12,367 nt of DNA from Nitrospirota bacterium (lineage in GTDB: Bacteria; Nitrospirota; Thermodesulfovibrionia; UBA6902). The translations under genes and the position numbers were made by a program. Shown here piece after piece: positions 6,280 to 12,367 of this stretch. The notes under the pieces are model-generated. The model did no database searches, was not told the DNA's origin, and worked only from the letters and a program-made list of their open reading frames with translations. Numbering within the stretch: position 1 is the first letter of the stretch; each line of letters starts with the position of its first letter. Where the stretch lies: NCBI GenBank assembly GCA_024277515.1, contig JAJRVB010000182.1, positions 1 to 12,367 on the forward strand, given 5' to 3'.

Positions 6280-7752
6280 CTATGCGGTTACACTGTTGCG
6301 GTCTTTGTCTATCTGCTGTTTTACCGGCAGTGTTACGATAAATTTCGATCCGTTTCCAGGAGAACTTTTTGCCGTAATAGTCCCCCCATGCCTTTCGACA
6401 ATCTTGTGGCACAGGGACAATCCGATCCCGGTCCCATCATATGTATTCTGGCTGTGCAGTCTCTGAAATACCTTGAAAATACGATCATTGTATTTTTCGT
6501 CAAACCCGATCCCGTTGTCCTCAAACGTCAGCTGACAGAAGGCATTATCAGAAACATTATTGCTTGTGCCTGTCCCTGTATCACGAACAAATGTGCCGGA
6601 TACCTTAATTGCGGGACTCTCGCCCTCTTTTCTGAACTTCAGGGCATTTTCTATCAGGTTCTGAAACAACTGCTGTAACTGAATCGGGTCGCCGCAGAGT
6701 GTAGGCAGTTCATTAAATTCTACAACACCGCTGGTCTCTTGCAGACGGCTCTCCAGGTCTGACGCTACCTCCCTGGCAACCGAGGAAAGGTTGACCGGGA
6801 CAAAAGGGTGCGCATTTTTTACTACCAGTGTAAACTTCAGCAGATCATCGACGAGCCGCTGCATCCGCCGGGCCGCCTTCAGCATTCTGTTGAGGTAATC
6901 CTGGCCCTGGTCTCCAAGTGCCTCCCTGTATTTGTTATGTAAGCGGTCACCGTATGCTGTAATTTTTCTCATGGGCTCCTGCAGGTCATGTGAGGCTATG
7001 TGGGCAAAATCCTGCAGTTCCTGATTGTACTGTTTTAACCTGGCAATGGACCGGTTAAAGTGCAGGGCCAGTGTCCCGAACTCGTCCCTGCGTGATTCAT
7101 CCATTGTGATATCGAGGTTCCCCCTGCTGAAACCTTCAGCTATTGAGTTCAGTTTGTTTATTGGTGAGGTGATGGAGCAATAAATCCGGTATGAAAGCGA
7201 GACTGAAAAAATAAATATTGCGATAATAACAGTGATGATCGCCTTTTCTATAATTGCTGATTTCACTGAATTTTCATTGACCACAGCGCGTGTCTTTCCT
7301 GCCAGAATACTTACATCCCTGATGATGCTTTCGGTCTGTGTGATCAGTTTTCCAAGCCGGATCAAGGCATCGTCACTTTCAAGATTAAGGTAGTGATCAA
7401 AAAAAGGAATAATTTCTGTCTTGATCCTGCTCCATTTCGGGGTGATACGCTTATTCAGCAGAATCCGCATTCCCGGATCCGTTACCTGTGTCAGTATTTT
7501 TCTGTGTATGGAATCAAAGCCCTCAAGCCCCTCCCTTGATGTCTGTATTGAATCCGGGGTGCCCTCGTTAATGATTACCTCATTCAGGCCGCGGAGCATC
7601 ATCTGCAGGTACATGGATTCATTGTCAAAGTCATTTGCCAGAGATGCCTTGCTCATCACATAATTATATCCCACCAGAACAGTCAGACCGATCAACAATA
7701 ATGTTGTATTCATTGCTACTGTTGATAAGATAAGTTTTTTCCCTATAGTCAT
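6280..7752 (-). CDS. Membrane sensor histidine kinase with helical periplasmic sensor and HAMP domain
   Basis: A 490-residue protein. Transmembrane segments lie at about 7-29 and 168-190. Between them is a helical periplasmic sensor of about 140 residues with no cysteine or obvious ligand motif, resembling four-helix-bundle sensors. A HAMP linker follows at about 190-243 (SITSPINKLNSIAEGFSRGNLD). The phosphorylated histidine is His255 in DFAHIASHDLQEP. The ATP-binding domain has the N-box (NLIENALKF), G1 (EDNGIGFD), F-box (FKVFQRLH) and G2 (GTGIGLSL). The core is of the phytochrome-kinase type that pairs with Rcp1-like receivers, one of which is encoded two genes on. It lies 9 bases from the GGDEF-EAL regulator gene, which is its most likely phosphorylation target. 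I see no clear Shine-Dalgarno sequence before the ATG. The kinase part is a close relative of the next kinase upstream. Confidence 0.93.
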   Translation of the reverse strand: MTIGKKLILSTVAMNTTLLLIGLTVLVGYNYVMSKASLANDFDNESMYLQMMLRGLNEVIINEGTPDSIQTSREGLEGFDSIHRKILTQVTDPGMRILLNKRITPKWSRIKTEIIPFFDHYLNLESDDALIRLGKLITQTESIIRDVSILAGKTRAVVNENSVKSAIIEKAIITVIIAIFIFSVSLSYRIYCSITSPINKLNSIAEGFSRGNLDITMDESRRDEFGTLALHFNRSIARLKQYNQELQDFAHIASHDLQEPMRKITAYGDRLHNKYREALGDQGQDYLNRMLKAARRMQRLVDDLLKFTLVVKNAHPFVPVNLSSVAREVASDLESRLQETSGVVEFNELPTLCGDPIQLQQLFQNLIENALKFRKEGESPAIKVSGTFVRDTGTGTSNNVSDNAFCQLTFEDNGIGFDEKYNDRIFKVFQRLHSQNTYDGTGIGLSLCHKIVERHGGTITAKSSPGNGSKFIVTLPVKQQIDKDRNSVTA

Positions 7753-7847
7753 TTTTGTTTGCCCGCGTTTGCTCTAATCAGGTTTTATGCATAAAGCACT
7801 GCAAGTGATTACGATTTTTCATGATGCAATATCTTAAGACTGTAAAA
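7753..7847 (-). other. 95-base gap between the two kinase genes, with a 12-base palindrome
   Basis: This gap is much longer than the other spacings in the operon (9, 23 and 12 bases). It contains the perfect palindrome TTTATGCATAAA at 7784-7795, about 32 bases upstream of the kinase start. No convincing -35/-10 pair or terminator is visible. It could hold an internal promoter or an operator, which would let the second kinase and the c-di-GMP genes be expressed apart from the first kinase. Confidence 0.25.
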
Positions 7848-9278
7848 TCAGCCTGTTATGTCCACAGGTTCAGCTTCTCCCTGGTTCTCCTCATTCCCTT
7901 GCCTTGCCGGAAGGGTTATGATAAACGTGGTCCCGTCCCCGGGAGTACTTTCAGCTGTAATGTTGCCCCCATGACGTTCAACAATGCGTTTGCATACTGA
8001 TAGACCTATGCCGGAACCTTCATATTCCTGTCTTCCATGAAGCCTCTGAAACACCCCGAAGATACGTCCTGCATATTTATTATCAAACCCGATCCCGTTG
8101 TCGCGCACCGAAATCCGGTAGGACCTATCAATACCTGTTTCATCACCATCCCCATTTAATAGTTCGGCAGAAACATTGATTGCGGGCTGTTCGTTGTCTT
8201 TCTGAAATTTCAGGGCATTTCCGATAAGGTTCTGGAGGAGCTGCCTCATCTGCAGTGGGTCAGCGCTGATAGTGGGGAGTTCATTGACACTGACCTGTCC
8301 GCCTGTTTCCTGTATCCTCACTTCGAGATCGGACAATACTTCCGAGGCCACTGTATTTAAATCTACGGGTTCAAAGGGTTTTGCCTTGGTCGCGACTCTT
8401 GAAAAAACAAGAAGTCCCTGAATGAGTTTTTGCATACGGCTCGCGGCATTCTGCATCCTCTCGAGATAGTCACATCCCTGCTCTCCCAGTTTATCAGCAT
8501 ATTTTGCCTTGAGCCGGTCGCCGAAAGCGGTCACTTTTCTCAATGGCTCCTGCAGGTCGTGCGAGGCAATGTGTGCAAAGTCCTGGAATTCACGATTGCT
8601 CTGCTGCAGCTTTTCTGTATAGAGCTGCAGTCTCTTTTCGGTCTCATGCTGTTGTGTCATGCTCTTGTCGAGCCTGATCAGGACGAAAATCGCAAGAAAT
8701 AATCCTGCCAATGTAAGAGCAAAAGGAATTGTCGCGGAATAGCGGATTACTTTATTCAGTTTCCTGGTCCTTTCGGTGATGTCATAATAAATTTCGAATG
8801 CGCCGATAAATTTTCCATTTGACATGACCGGCACGTATGTCTCTATGACATCACTGGTAACTGTCTGCCCTTCAATGGATGCGGTGTCTTTTTTTACGAA
8901 GAGGGTGAATGGTTTGCCTTTTGCCACGATGTTATGAAAGTATTCCTTCAGGTTTTGTGACCCGATTTCTTTTTCGTTCGAAGAATACAGGATTTCTCCT
9001 GAGGGAGAAAAAATTTTCAATTTCATTAAGTGGAAATTCTCTGCATCAACTTCCACATTTTTTTTGATGTTCATTATATCTTCATGTGACACAGGCCGGC
9101 CTTGGTGAAAATACTTTGTCGAGAGATGCTGCCCAAGACGCAGGGCCTCATTTTCTGTATTTTCAATTAACAATTTTATAAAAGATGGATAAATGTGGTA
9201 AATATTAATCAGCGGAAACAGAATGCCCGCAATGAGCGTGGCAAGAAAGACATATCGTATTGCCCTGTTTTTAAACAT
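7848..9278 (-). CDS. Membrane sensor histidine kinase with Cache-like periplasmic sensor
   Basis: A 476-residue protein. Transmembrane segments lie at about 8-28 and 180-202. The periplasmic part between them has the strand pattern of a single Cache (PAS-like) sensor, for example LKIFSPSGEILYSSNEKEIGS and ETYVPVMSNGKFIGAFEIYYD, so it probably binds a small ligand. No HAMP is evident; a short coiled coil (205-230) leads to the kinase core with His240 in DFAHIASHDLQEP. The ATP-binding domain has NLIGNALKF, RDNGIGFD, FGVFQRLH and GSGIGLSV. The start is supported by GGGAGAG just upstream. It shares long identical blocks with the next kinase, so the two arose by duplication with a change of sensor. 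It probably feeds the same receivers downstream. A TATAAT hexamer (9316-9321, minus strand) lies upstream, but without a good -35. Confidence 0.93.
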   Translation of the reverse strand: MFKNRAIRYVFLATLIAGILFPLINIYHIYPSFIKLLIENTENEALRLGQHLSTKYFHQGRPVSHEDIMNIKKNVEVDAENFHLMKLKIFSPSGEILYSSNEKEIGSQNLKEYFHNIVAKGKPFTLFVKKDTASIEGQTVTSDVIETYVPVMSNGKFIGAFEIYYDITERTRKLNKVIRYSATIPFALTLAGLFLAIFVLIRLDKSMTQQHETEKRLQLYTEKLQQSNREFQDFAHIASHDLQEPLRKVTAFGDRLKAKYADKLGEQGCDYLERMQNAASRMQKLIQGLLVFSRVATKAKPFEPVDLNTVASEVLSDLEVRIQETGGQVSVNELPTISADPLQMRQLLQNLIGNALKFQKDNEQPAINVSAELLNGDGDETGIDRSYRISVRDNGIGFDNKYAGRIFGVFQRLHGRQEYEGSGIGLSVCKRIVERHGGNITAESTPGDGTTFIITLPARQGNEENQGEAEPVDITG

Positions 9279-9338
9279 AGTTTGCTCTCCCTGGCTATAA
9301 GAAAATATAGTATTGATTATATATATCGAGCGAAACCC

Positions 9339-9365
9339 AAAAAACCTTAAGTTTATTGCCTAAGG
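9339..9365 (-). terminator. Weak possible intrinsic terminator after the PAS gene
   Basis: Read on the minus strand, CCTTA (9365-9361) and TAAGG (9349-9345) form a five-pair stem followed directly by six Ts (9344-9339). It lies about 110 bases after the PAS gene stop and upstream of the first kinase. The stem is short, so efficiency is doubtful. If it works, the PAS gene is a separate transcription unit. The rest of the 194-base gap between the PAS gene and the kinase (9279-9472) shows no gene. Confidence 0.3.
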
Positions 9366-9472
9366 AAAAGCATGATTTTTCGACAAATGTCAATATCTTT
9401 TATGGTTGGGAAAGTGAGGCCAGAGCAGAACGGACTTAAGGGTGTGACAGGCAGGCTTAAAAAAATCAGGAT

Positions 9473-10351
9473 TTATGTTTTTTTCATGCTGAGCACATGC
9501 ATCATATTATTGAAGTGCTCGCCAATCTGGTATATGGGATCTGCAGTCGCCTTTTTGTACACCACACACTCACTGCAGTTCCCGTATTTCTGGGCAAAGG
9601 CGCCCTGGACTTCACCGTTGCAGAACGTGCCCGCGGTCTGCCAGCATCTCACCGCCTCTGTCCCGTGGCACGGGCAGTCTTTCTTGTTGCAGTCCATTTC
9701 TTCATAGCACTTTTTCAGGTGCGGGTTGGGAAACCGTACGTTCATGTCTCTGGCCTGTATGACATTCTGCATGAGGGAGCTTATTTTAGTAAGGGCGGTC
9801 TGTAGTTTCTTCCTGTTTCTTTCAATTTTTCTGTTCGATTTTTCGAGTCGTTCTGTTATCTGTTTTACTTCGGTTGTTTCATGTATTGTCAGTACATTGC
9901 CTGAAAATTGCAGCTCATCATCATCAATAGGGTATGCATTGAGTTCAAACCATCTGCCGGTCGGTTTATGCAGAAGTTCCGTACAGCCGGCATACAGGGT
10001 CATCGCCTCCAGACCGTTATCGATGATCAGGTCTTCCCATGACCTGCCGATTATTTTTTTGAATGATATCCCGGTAAAATTTTTTACCGCGAGGTTGACC
10101 CTCTTGATGATCCCGTTGCTGTCGGTCAGTATGACCATGTCCCCCACGCAGTCCATGGTTTTTTCCCACTCTTTTTTTGCCATCTCGATCTGATTCACGA
10201 GGGCATTCATGCGGATACTGTTTTTTGGAGTGCCCTCCTGTTTCGGTCCTGTATCAGGTCTCCCCTCCGCCCTTCTCCTGTCACCGTTGCCGCCCTGTTT
10301 TCCCGGAGCAGAAGGGATATTTACATTTTTGTGTTCCTTTTTATTCATCAT
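9473..10351 (-). CDS. PAS-domain protein with coiled coil and cysteine-rich C-terminus ('two-CW'-like)
   Basis: About 292 residues with the ATG at 10351. The frame is open to a TTG at 10429, but that start lacks a ribosome site and adds a sequence with no recognisable features. A basic, low-complexity stretch of about 47 residues comes first. A PAS domain follows (WEKTMDCVGDMVILTDSNGIIKRVN through LTIHETTEVKQ), then a coiled coil (ITERLEKSNRKIERNRKKLQ). The last 80 residues contain eight cysteines: CYEEMDC, CPC, RCWQTAGTFC and CSEC, followed by DPIYQIGEHFNNMM. I recall this pattern as the 'two-CW' domain of sensory proteins in Desulfobacterota and Nitrospirota; here the first CW is CY. The cysteines could bind a metal or an iron-sulfur cluster. 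There is no enzymatic output domain and no membrane segment, so it may be a cytoplasmic redox or metal sensor. Its link to the kinase operon is positional only. Confidence 0.8.
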   Translation of the reverse strand: MMNKKEHKNVNIPSAPGKQGGNGDRRRAEGRPDTGPKQEGTPKNSIRMNALVNQIEMAKKEWEKTMDCVGDMVILTDSNGIIKRVNLAVKNFTGISFKKIIGRSWEDLIIDNGLEAMTLYAGCTELLHKPTGRWFELNAYPIDDDELQFSGNVLTIHETTEVKQITERLEKSNRKIERNRKKLQTALTKISSLMQNVIQARDMNVRFPNPHLKKCYEEMDCNKKDCPCHGTEAVRCWQTAGTFCNGEVQGAFAQKYGNCSECVVYKKATADPIYQIGEHFNNMMHVLSMKKT

Positions 10352-10380
10352 GATGTGATGAAGCTGAGCGATAATATCAT
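10348..10380 (-). CDS. Possible 10-codon leader peptide overlapping the PAS gene start
   Basis: On the minus strand GAGGAAAA (10388-10381) precedes an ATG at 10380 that opens a ten-codon frame, MILSLSFITS. Its TGA stop (10350-10348) overlaps the ATG at 10351 of the PAS gene as ATGA. The PAS gene has no ribosome site of its own there, so translation could be handed over from this short frame. The spacing of the ribosome site is short (three to four bases) and a frame this small can arise by chance. Confidence 0.2.
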   Translation of the reverse strand: MILSLSFITS

Positions 10381-10449
10381 TTTTCCTCGGGGTTCCTCCA
10401 TGGGGCCGCTGAGTCCATCCGGGCAGCAATGTAGCCGGCGATTGTCCCC

Positions 10450-10473
10450 TGCAATATAATTTATATTATTGCA
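10450..10473. other. AT-rich inverted repeat upstream of the PAS gene
   Basis: TGCAATA (10450-10456) and TATTGCA (10467-10473) form a perfect seven-base inverted repeat around an AT-only centre. It lies in the 131-base gap between the radical SAM gene and the PAS frame, about 100 bases upstream of the preferred PAS start. It could be an operator or part of the promoter. I found no convincing -35/-10 pair, and a GGCA/TTGC pair nearby has the wrong spacing for sigma-54. Confidence 0.3.
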
Positions 10474-10560
10474 ATCCGTAATTGCCGTGATCGTAATTAC
10501 ACTTATCGGAATAGTGCTTTAAAAACTTTAGGTTGTATGATATCTGCTGCTCGTTTCTTA

Positions 10561-11313
10561 TTAACATATAATTTCCAGCTTTTCTGAAAAGAGATGCTTC
10601 AGTTTTGATATGACCCTCGCTGTAAAGTCTTTGTCCAGCCATTTTTCAATCCCGTGTTTTTTATAAAGCAATGCTGTCTTGTTTATATAATTCATTCTGT
10701 CTATCAGGACAGTGTCTGTATACGGCATGATTCTCTTTGCGAATGCAGCGGGGTCCATGGGTAGAAGCGGTCCGACGAACACATAGGTGCTTATTCCTGA
10801 TTCATGTAGTGTTTTCAGCGCATTAATACGGCTGCTGATGGCCGGGGCCTCCGGTTCAAAGATTTTTCGGATATTATCATTGTCCGTTGTTATGGTAAGA
10901 CCTGTCCTGACATTTTCGAGTCCTGAAATGATATCAATATCCCGCAACACCAGAGGGGATTTTGTGAGAATATTTACGGGGAATTGAAATAACTTAAGGA
11001 CTTCAAGGCATTTTCTGGTCATTTTGTATACTGCCTCAACCGGCTGGTAGGGGTCGGTCACCGAGCTTACCATAACTGTTCCTCTTTCAGCCCTTTTAAG
11101 CCTTTTTCTTAGGAGCTCATGCGCGTTTAATTTTACATCCACAAAGCTGCCCCATGGATCCGGATGCCCGGCAAACCGTTTCATAAAAGTTGCGTAGCAG
11201 TATGTACATGCGTGGGCGCAGCCAACATACGGGTTAATGCAATACTGCATCCCCGGGATACCTGACTTTGAGAGGATAGTCTTTGCGTGGATTTCAGCGA
11301 TTGTTATTTCCAT
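10561..11313 (-). CDS. Radical SAM protein of the SplB/COG1533 (spore photoproduct lyase-like) group
   Basis: A 250-residue protein. The N-terminus has INPYVGCAHACTYCYA with the radical SAM cluster cysteines Cys32, Cys36 and Cys39 (CxxxCxxC), which hold a [4Fe-4S] cluster for cleaving S-adenosylmethionine. The following aromatic-rich stretch, VSSVTDPYQPVEAVYKMTRKCLEVL and ILTKSPLVLRDIDII, are signatures of the COG1533 group. True spore photoproduct lyases are longer and occur in spore formers; this group is widespread, shorter and mostly of unknown reaction. An extra cysteine, Cys25, lies just before the cluster and the protein ends in cysteine. No clear Shine-Dalgarno sequence precedes the ATG. 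It stands alone, divergent from the exonuclease gene across an AT-rich inverted repeat. Family is secure; substrate is unknown. Confidence 0.9.
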   Translation of the reverse strand: MEITIAEIHAKTILSKSGIPGMQYCINPYVGCAHACTYCYATFMKRFAGHPDPWGSFVDVKLNAHELLRKRLKRAERGTVMVSSVTDPYQPVEAVYKMTRKCLEVLKLFQFPVNILTKSPLVLRDIDIISGLENVRTGLTITTDNDNIRKIFEPEAPAISSRINALKTLHESGISTYVFVGPLLPMDPAAFAKRIMPYTDTVLIDRMNYINKTALLYKKHGIEKWLDKDFTARVISKLKHLFSEKLEIIC

Positions 11314-11335
11314 GGATCTATTTTATAGAGAAATG

Positions 11336-11433
11336 TAAAAATAAAAAATTAAAGATAAAAATTCCGGAAGGGGTTATATGATATAAATAATTTCCCTTAA
11401 TTTTGATCTTTGATTTTTAATATTTTATTTTTA
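11336..11433. repeat. AT-rich 98-base imperfect inverted repeat between divergent genes
   Basis: The left arm 11336-11360 and the reverse complement of the right arm 11409-11433 agree at 22 of 25 positions by eye; both begin TAAAAATAAAA. Inside them AAGGG and CCCTT form a further pair. The element fills most of the gap between the radical SAM gene and the exonuclease gene, where both promoters should lie. It could be a remnant of a short mobile repeat, a promoter-region dyad, or low-complexity A/T sequence that pairs easily. Confidence 0.45.
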
Positions 11434-11483
11434 ACTCTTGTTATTACCCTGAACCGAAAGGCTCCGATACAGGTTGGTTGTCC

Positions 11484-11513
11484 TTGACTTGCCCTGTGAT
11501 GACCGTATAGAAT
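11484..11513 (+). promoter_or_regulatory. Probable sigma-70-type promoter of the exonuclease gene
   Basis: TTGACT (11484-11489) matches five of six -35 bases. TATAGA (11506-11511) lies 16 bases on, and the overlapping TAGAAT (11508-11513) lies 18 bases on. Transcription from near 11520 would include the ribosome site GGAAGAGG (11524-11531) and the ATG at 11540. It would exclude the upstream in-frame TTG at 11474, supporting the later start. Confidence 0.5.
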
Positions 11514-11539
11514 CCTCAAAAAAGGAAGAGGTCTGTTAC

Positions 11540-12022
11540 ATGGAAAGTCGCGCGTATCTTGATATAGAGACTACCGGTCTAAACCCGTTTACAAACGAAC
11601 TTACGGTGATCGGCATATACACGGAAAACGGAAACGGAGTGATGCAGATGGTCGGGGACGCAATAAATGCATCGGACCTTATAGAGGCCATGAGTAATGT
11701 GAGTGAGCTGTATACTTATAACGGTTCAAGATTTGATCTCCCCTTTATCAGGGAGAAGCTCAAGGTGGACCTGACAGAGTATTGCAGTCATAATGACTTA
11801 ATGTATGCATGCTGGAAAAGAAACCTGAAGGGCGGCCTGAAAAGTGTTGAGAGACAACTCGGGATTGAAAGGGAGCTGACCGACGTGGACGGCTGGGTTG
11901 CCGTACAGTTGTGGCATAACTACAGGCGGTTCGGGGACCGGGAATCGCTTTCCAAATTGTTAAGATACAATGAAGAGGATGTGGTGAATTTAAAGATGCT
12001 CAGGGAGATGCTTGAATCCTGA
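11540..12022 (+). CDS. YprB-like RNase H-fold 3'-5' exonuclease
   Basis: A 160-residue single-domain protein. The metal-binding motifs of DEDDy exonucleases are all visible: DIETTG (Asp8, Glu10), YNGSRFDLPFI (Asp66) and YNEEDVVNL (Tyr143, Asp147). HNDLMYACW and GGLKSVERQLGIER in the middle are typical of the YprB/RNase_H_2 group, whose members usually carry this domain at the N-terminus of a longer protein; here it is free-standing. It would remove nucleotides from the 3' end of single-stranded DNA or RNA in the cytoplasm; the true substrate is unknown. The start is set by GGAAGAGG at 11524-11531, eight bases before the ATG, and by the promoter just upstream. The frame is open back to a TTG at 11474, but that lies upstream of the likely transcription start. 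Repeats flank the gene on both sides. Confidence 0.88.
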   Translation: MESRAYLDIETTGLNPFTNELTVIGIYTENGNGVMQMVGDAINASDLIEAMSNVSELYTYNGSRFDLPFIREKLKVDLTEYCSHNDLMYACWKRNLKGGLKSVERQLGIERELTDVDGWVAVQLWHNYRRFGDRESLSKLLRYNEEDVVNLKMLREMLES

Positions 12023-12031
12023 TAATTTCCT

Positions 12032-12128
12032 GGAGATTGACGAATGACGAGCAAGGAGTGACGAGTGACGAGTTTTTTACTTCGTAAATCGTTGTTCGTA
12101 AATCGCTATTCGTTATTCTCTTTTAAAT
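12032..12128. repeat. Self-complementary intergenic direct repeat, copy A
   Basis: A 97-base element starting GGAGATTGACGA and ending TCTTTTAAAT. Its left half is built from TGACGAG/TGACGAA units (12038-12071) and its right half from TTCGTAAATCG units. The halves are loosely complementary around a T-run at 12073-12078, so it can fold into an imperfect hairpin. Compared with copy B it has one extra seven-base GAGTGAC unit. It begins ten bases after the exonuclease stop. No spacers or coding potential are seen. Confidence 0.7.
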
Positions 12129-12202
12129 ATTCTCTTCCATCTTTCAGACTCCGCAGGGGAACGGAGCCATAAACTTCAGATTGCTTCAGGATTGGAGGAA
12201 CG

Positions 12203-12290
12203 GAGATTGACGATTAGCGATCAAGGAGTGACGAGTTTTCACTTCGTAAATCGGTGTTCGTTAATCGCTATTCGTCATTTTCTCTTAAAT
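12203..12290. repeat. Self-complementary intergenic direct repeat, copy B
   Basis: An 88-base element in the same orientation as copy A, with the shared parts GGAGATTGACGA, CAAGGAGTGACGAG, ACTTCGTAAATCG and AATCGCTATTCGT. Its outer arms pair better than those of copy A: TGACGATTAGCGATCAA (12208-12224) against TTAATCGCTATTCGTCA (12261-12277) matches at 15 of 17 positions by eye. The 74 bases between the copies are unique and contain only a small stem, CTCCG (12149-12153) / CGGAG (12162-12166). Confidence 0.7.
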
Positions 12291-12310
12291 CGAAGGTCAG
12301 GCAGCTGGCA

Positions 12311-12367
12311 ATGAAGAATGATTTTTTATCAGTCGCGCTCGGGCGCATATCCGTTCTCAGGCTATCA
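12311..12367 (+). CDS. Possible start of a further gene, cut by the window end
   Basis: An ATG at 12311 opens a frame of 19 codons (MKNDFLSVALGRISVLRLS) that is still open at the last base. AAGGTCAGG lies upstream but is a poor, distant ribosome site. The product cannot be recognised from so few residues. A minus-strand frame is also open across the same stretch (stop near 12270, in the repeat), so the coding strand is not settled. Confidence 0.3.
   Translation, partial: MKNDFLSVALGRISVLRLS

Noticed and set aside
10352..10429. N-terminal extension of the PAS protein from a TTG at 10429
   Set aside because: There is no ribosome site before the TTG and the added 26 residues show no domain. 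The ATG at 10351 is preferred, although the longer form cannot be excluded.
10464..10490. Second sigma-54 promoter, minus strand, upstream of the PAS gene (GGCA...TTGC)
   Set aside because: The distance between the GG and GC elements is two bases too long, which sigma-54 promoters do not tolerate.
11474..11539. N-terminal extension of the exonuclease from a TTG at 11474
   Set aside because: The likely promoter (11484-11513) lies inside this stretch and a good ribosome site precedes the ATG at 11540, from which the RNase H fold starts directly.
12032..12290. CRISPR array
   Set aside because: Only two long, internally repetitive and imperfect copies are present, with no regular 30-40-base repeats or spacers and no cas genes.

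Overview
The window carries about ten complete protein genes, two partial ones at the edges, and several small regulatory or repeat structures. No rRNA, tRNA, CRISPR array, transposase or phage gene was seen. The protein set points to a Gram-negative, motile or surface-associated bacterium with a periplasmic cytochrome chain: an outer-membrane barrel of the DUF3373 type, a periplasmic c-type cytochrome, a PAS protein with a 'two-CW'-like cysteine domain, a sigma-54 activator and many two-component proteins. The combination is typical of Nitrospirota (Thermodesulfovibrionia-like) or Desulfobacterota. This placement is inferred from gene content; no marker gene is present to prove it.

Layout. 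Positions 1-297 hold the C-terminus of a sigma-54 (NtrC-type) activator. It is followed by a 316-base intergenic region with a well-spaced -24/-12 (sigma-54) promoter, upstream TGAAAC-type repeats and a hairpin-rich leader, leading into a large outer-membrane barrel protein (614-2245). Next comes a short plus-strand cluster of three exported proteins: a TlpA/ResA-like thioredoxin (2332-2847), a small cysteine-bearing lipoprotein (2854-3195) and a monohaem cytochrome c (3245-3604). It ends in a strong intrinsic terminator at 3601-3648.

From 3659 to about 10430 everything is on the minus strand. In transcription order it contains a PAS protein with a cysteine-rich C-terminus, a Cache-like sensor histidine kinase, a second histidine kinase with a different sensor but nearly the same kinase core, a receiver-GGDEF-EAL protein, an Rcp1-like single-domain receiver, and a PilZ protein. 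The last four are tightly packed (gaps of 9, 23 and 12 bases) and look like one c-di-GMP signalling operon: kinases sense, the receiver-GGDEF-EAL protein makes or breaks c-di-GMP, and the PilZ protein can bind it.

The right end has a radical SAM protein of the SplB/COG1533 group (minus strand). It is divergently placed from a small YprB-like RNase H-fold 3'-5' exonuclease (plus strand), with an AT-rich 98-base inverted repeat between them. The last 345 bases hold two copies of a roughly 90-base direct repeat, each able to fold on itself, then possibly the first 19 codons of another gene. Nothing here is a clearly new defence or mobile system. The points most worth checking are the sigma-54-controlled barrel gene, the cysteine-rich redox cassette, the duplicated kinases around a complete c-di-GMP circuit, the PAS/cysteine protein and the terminal repeat family.
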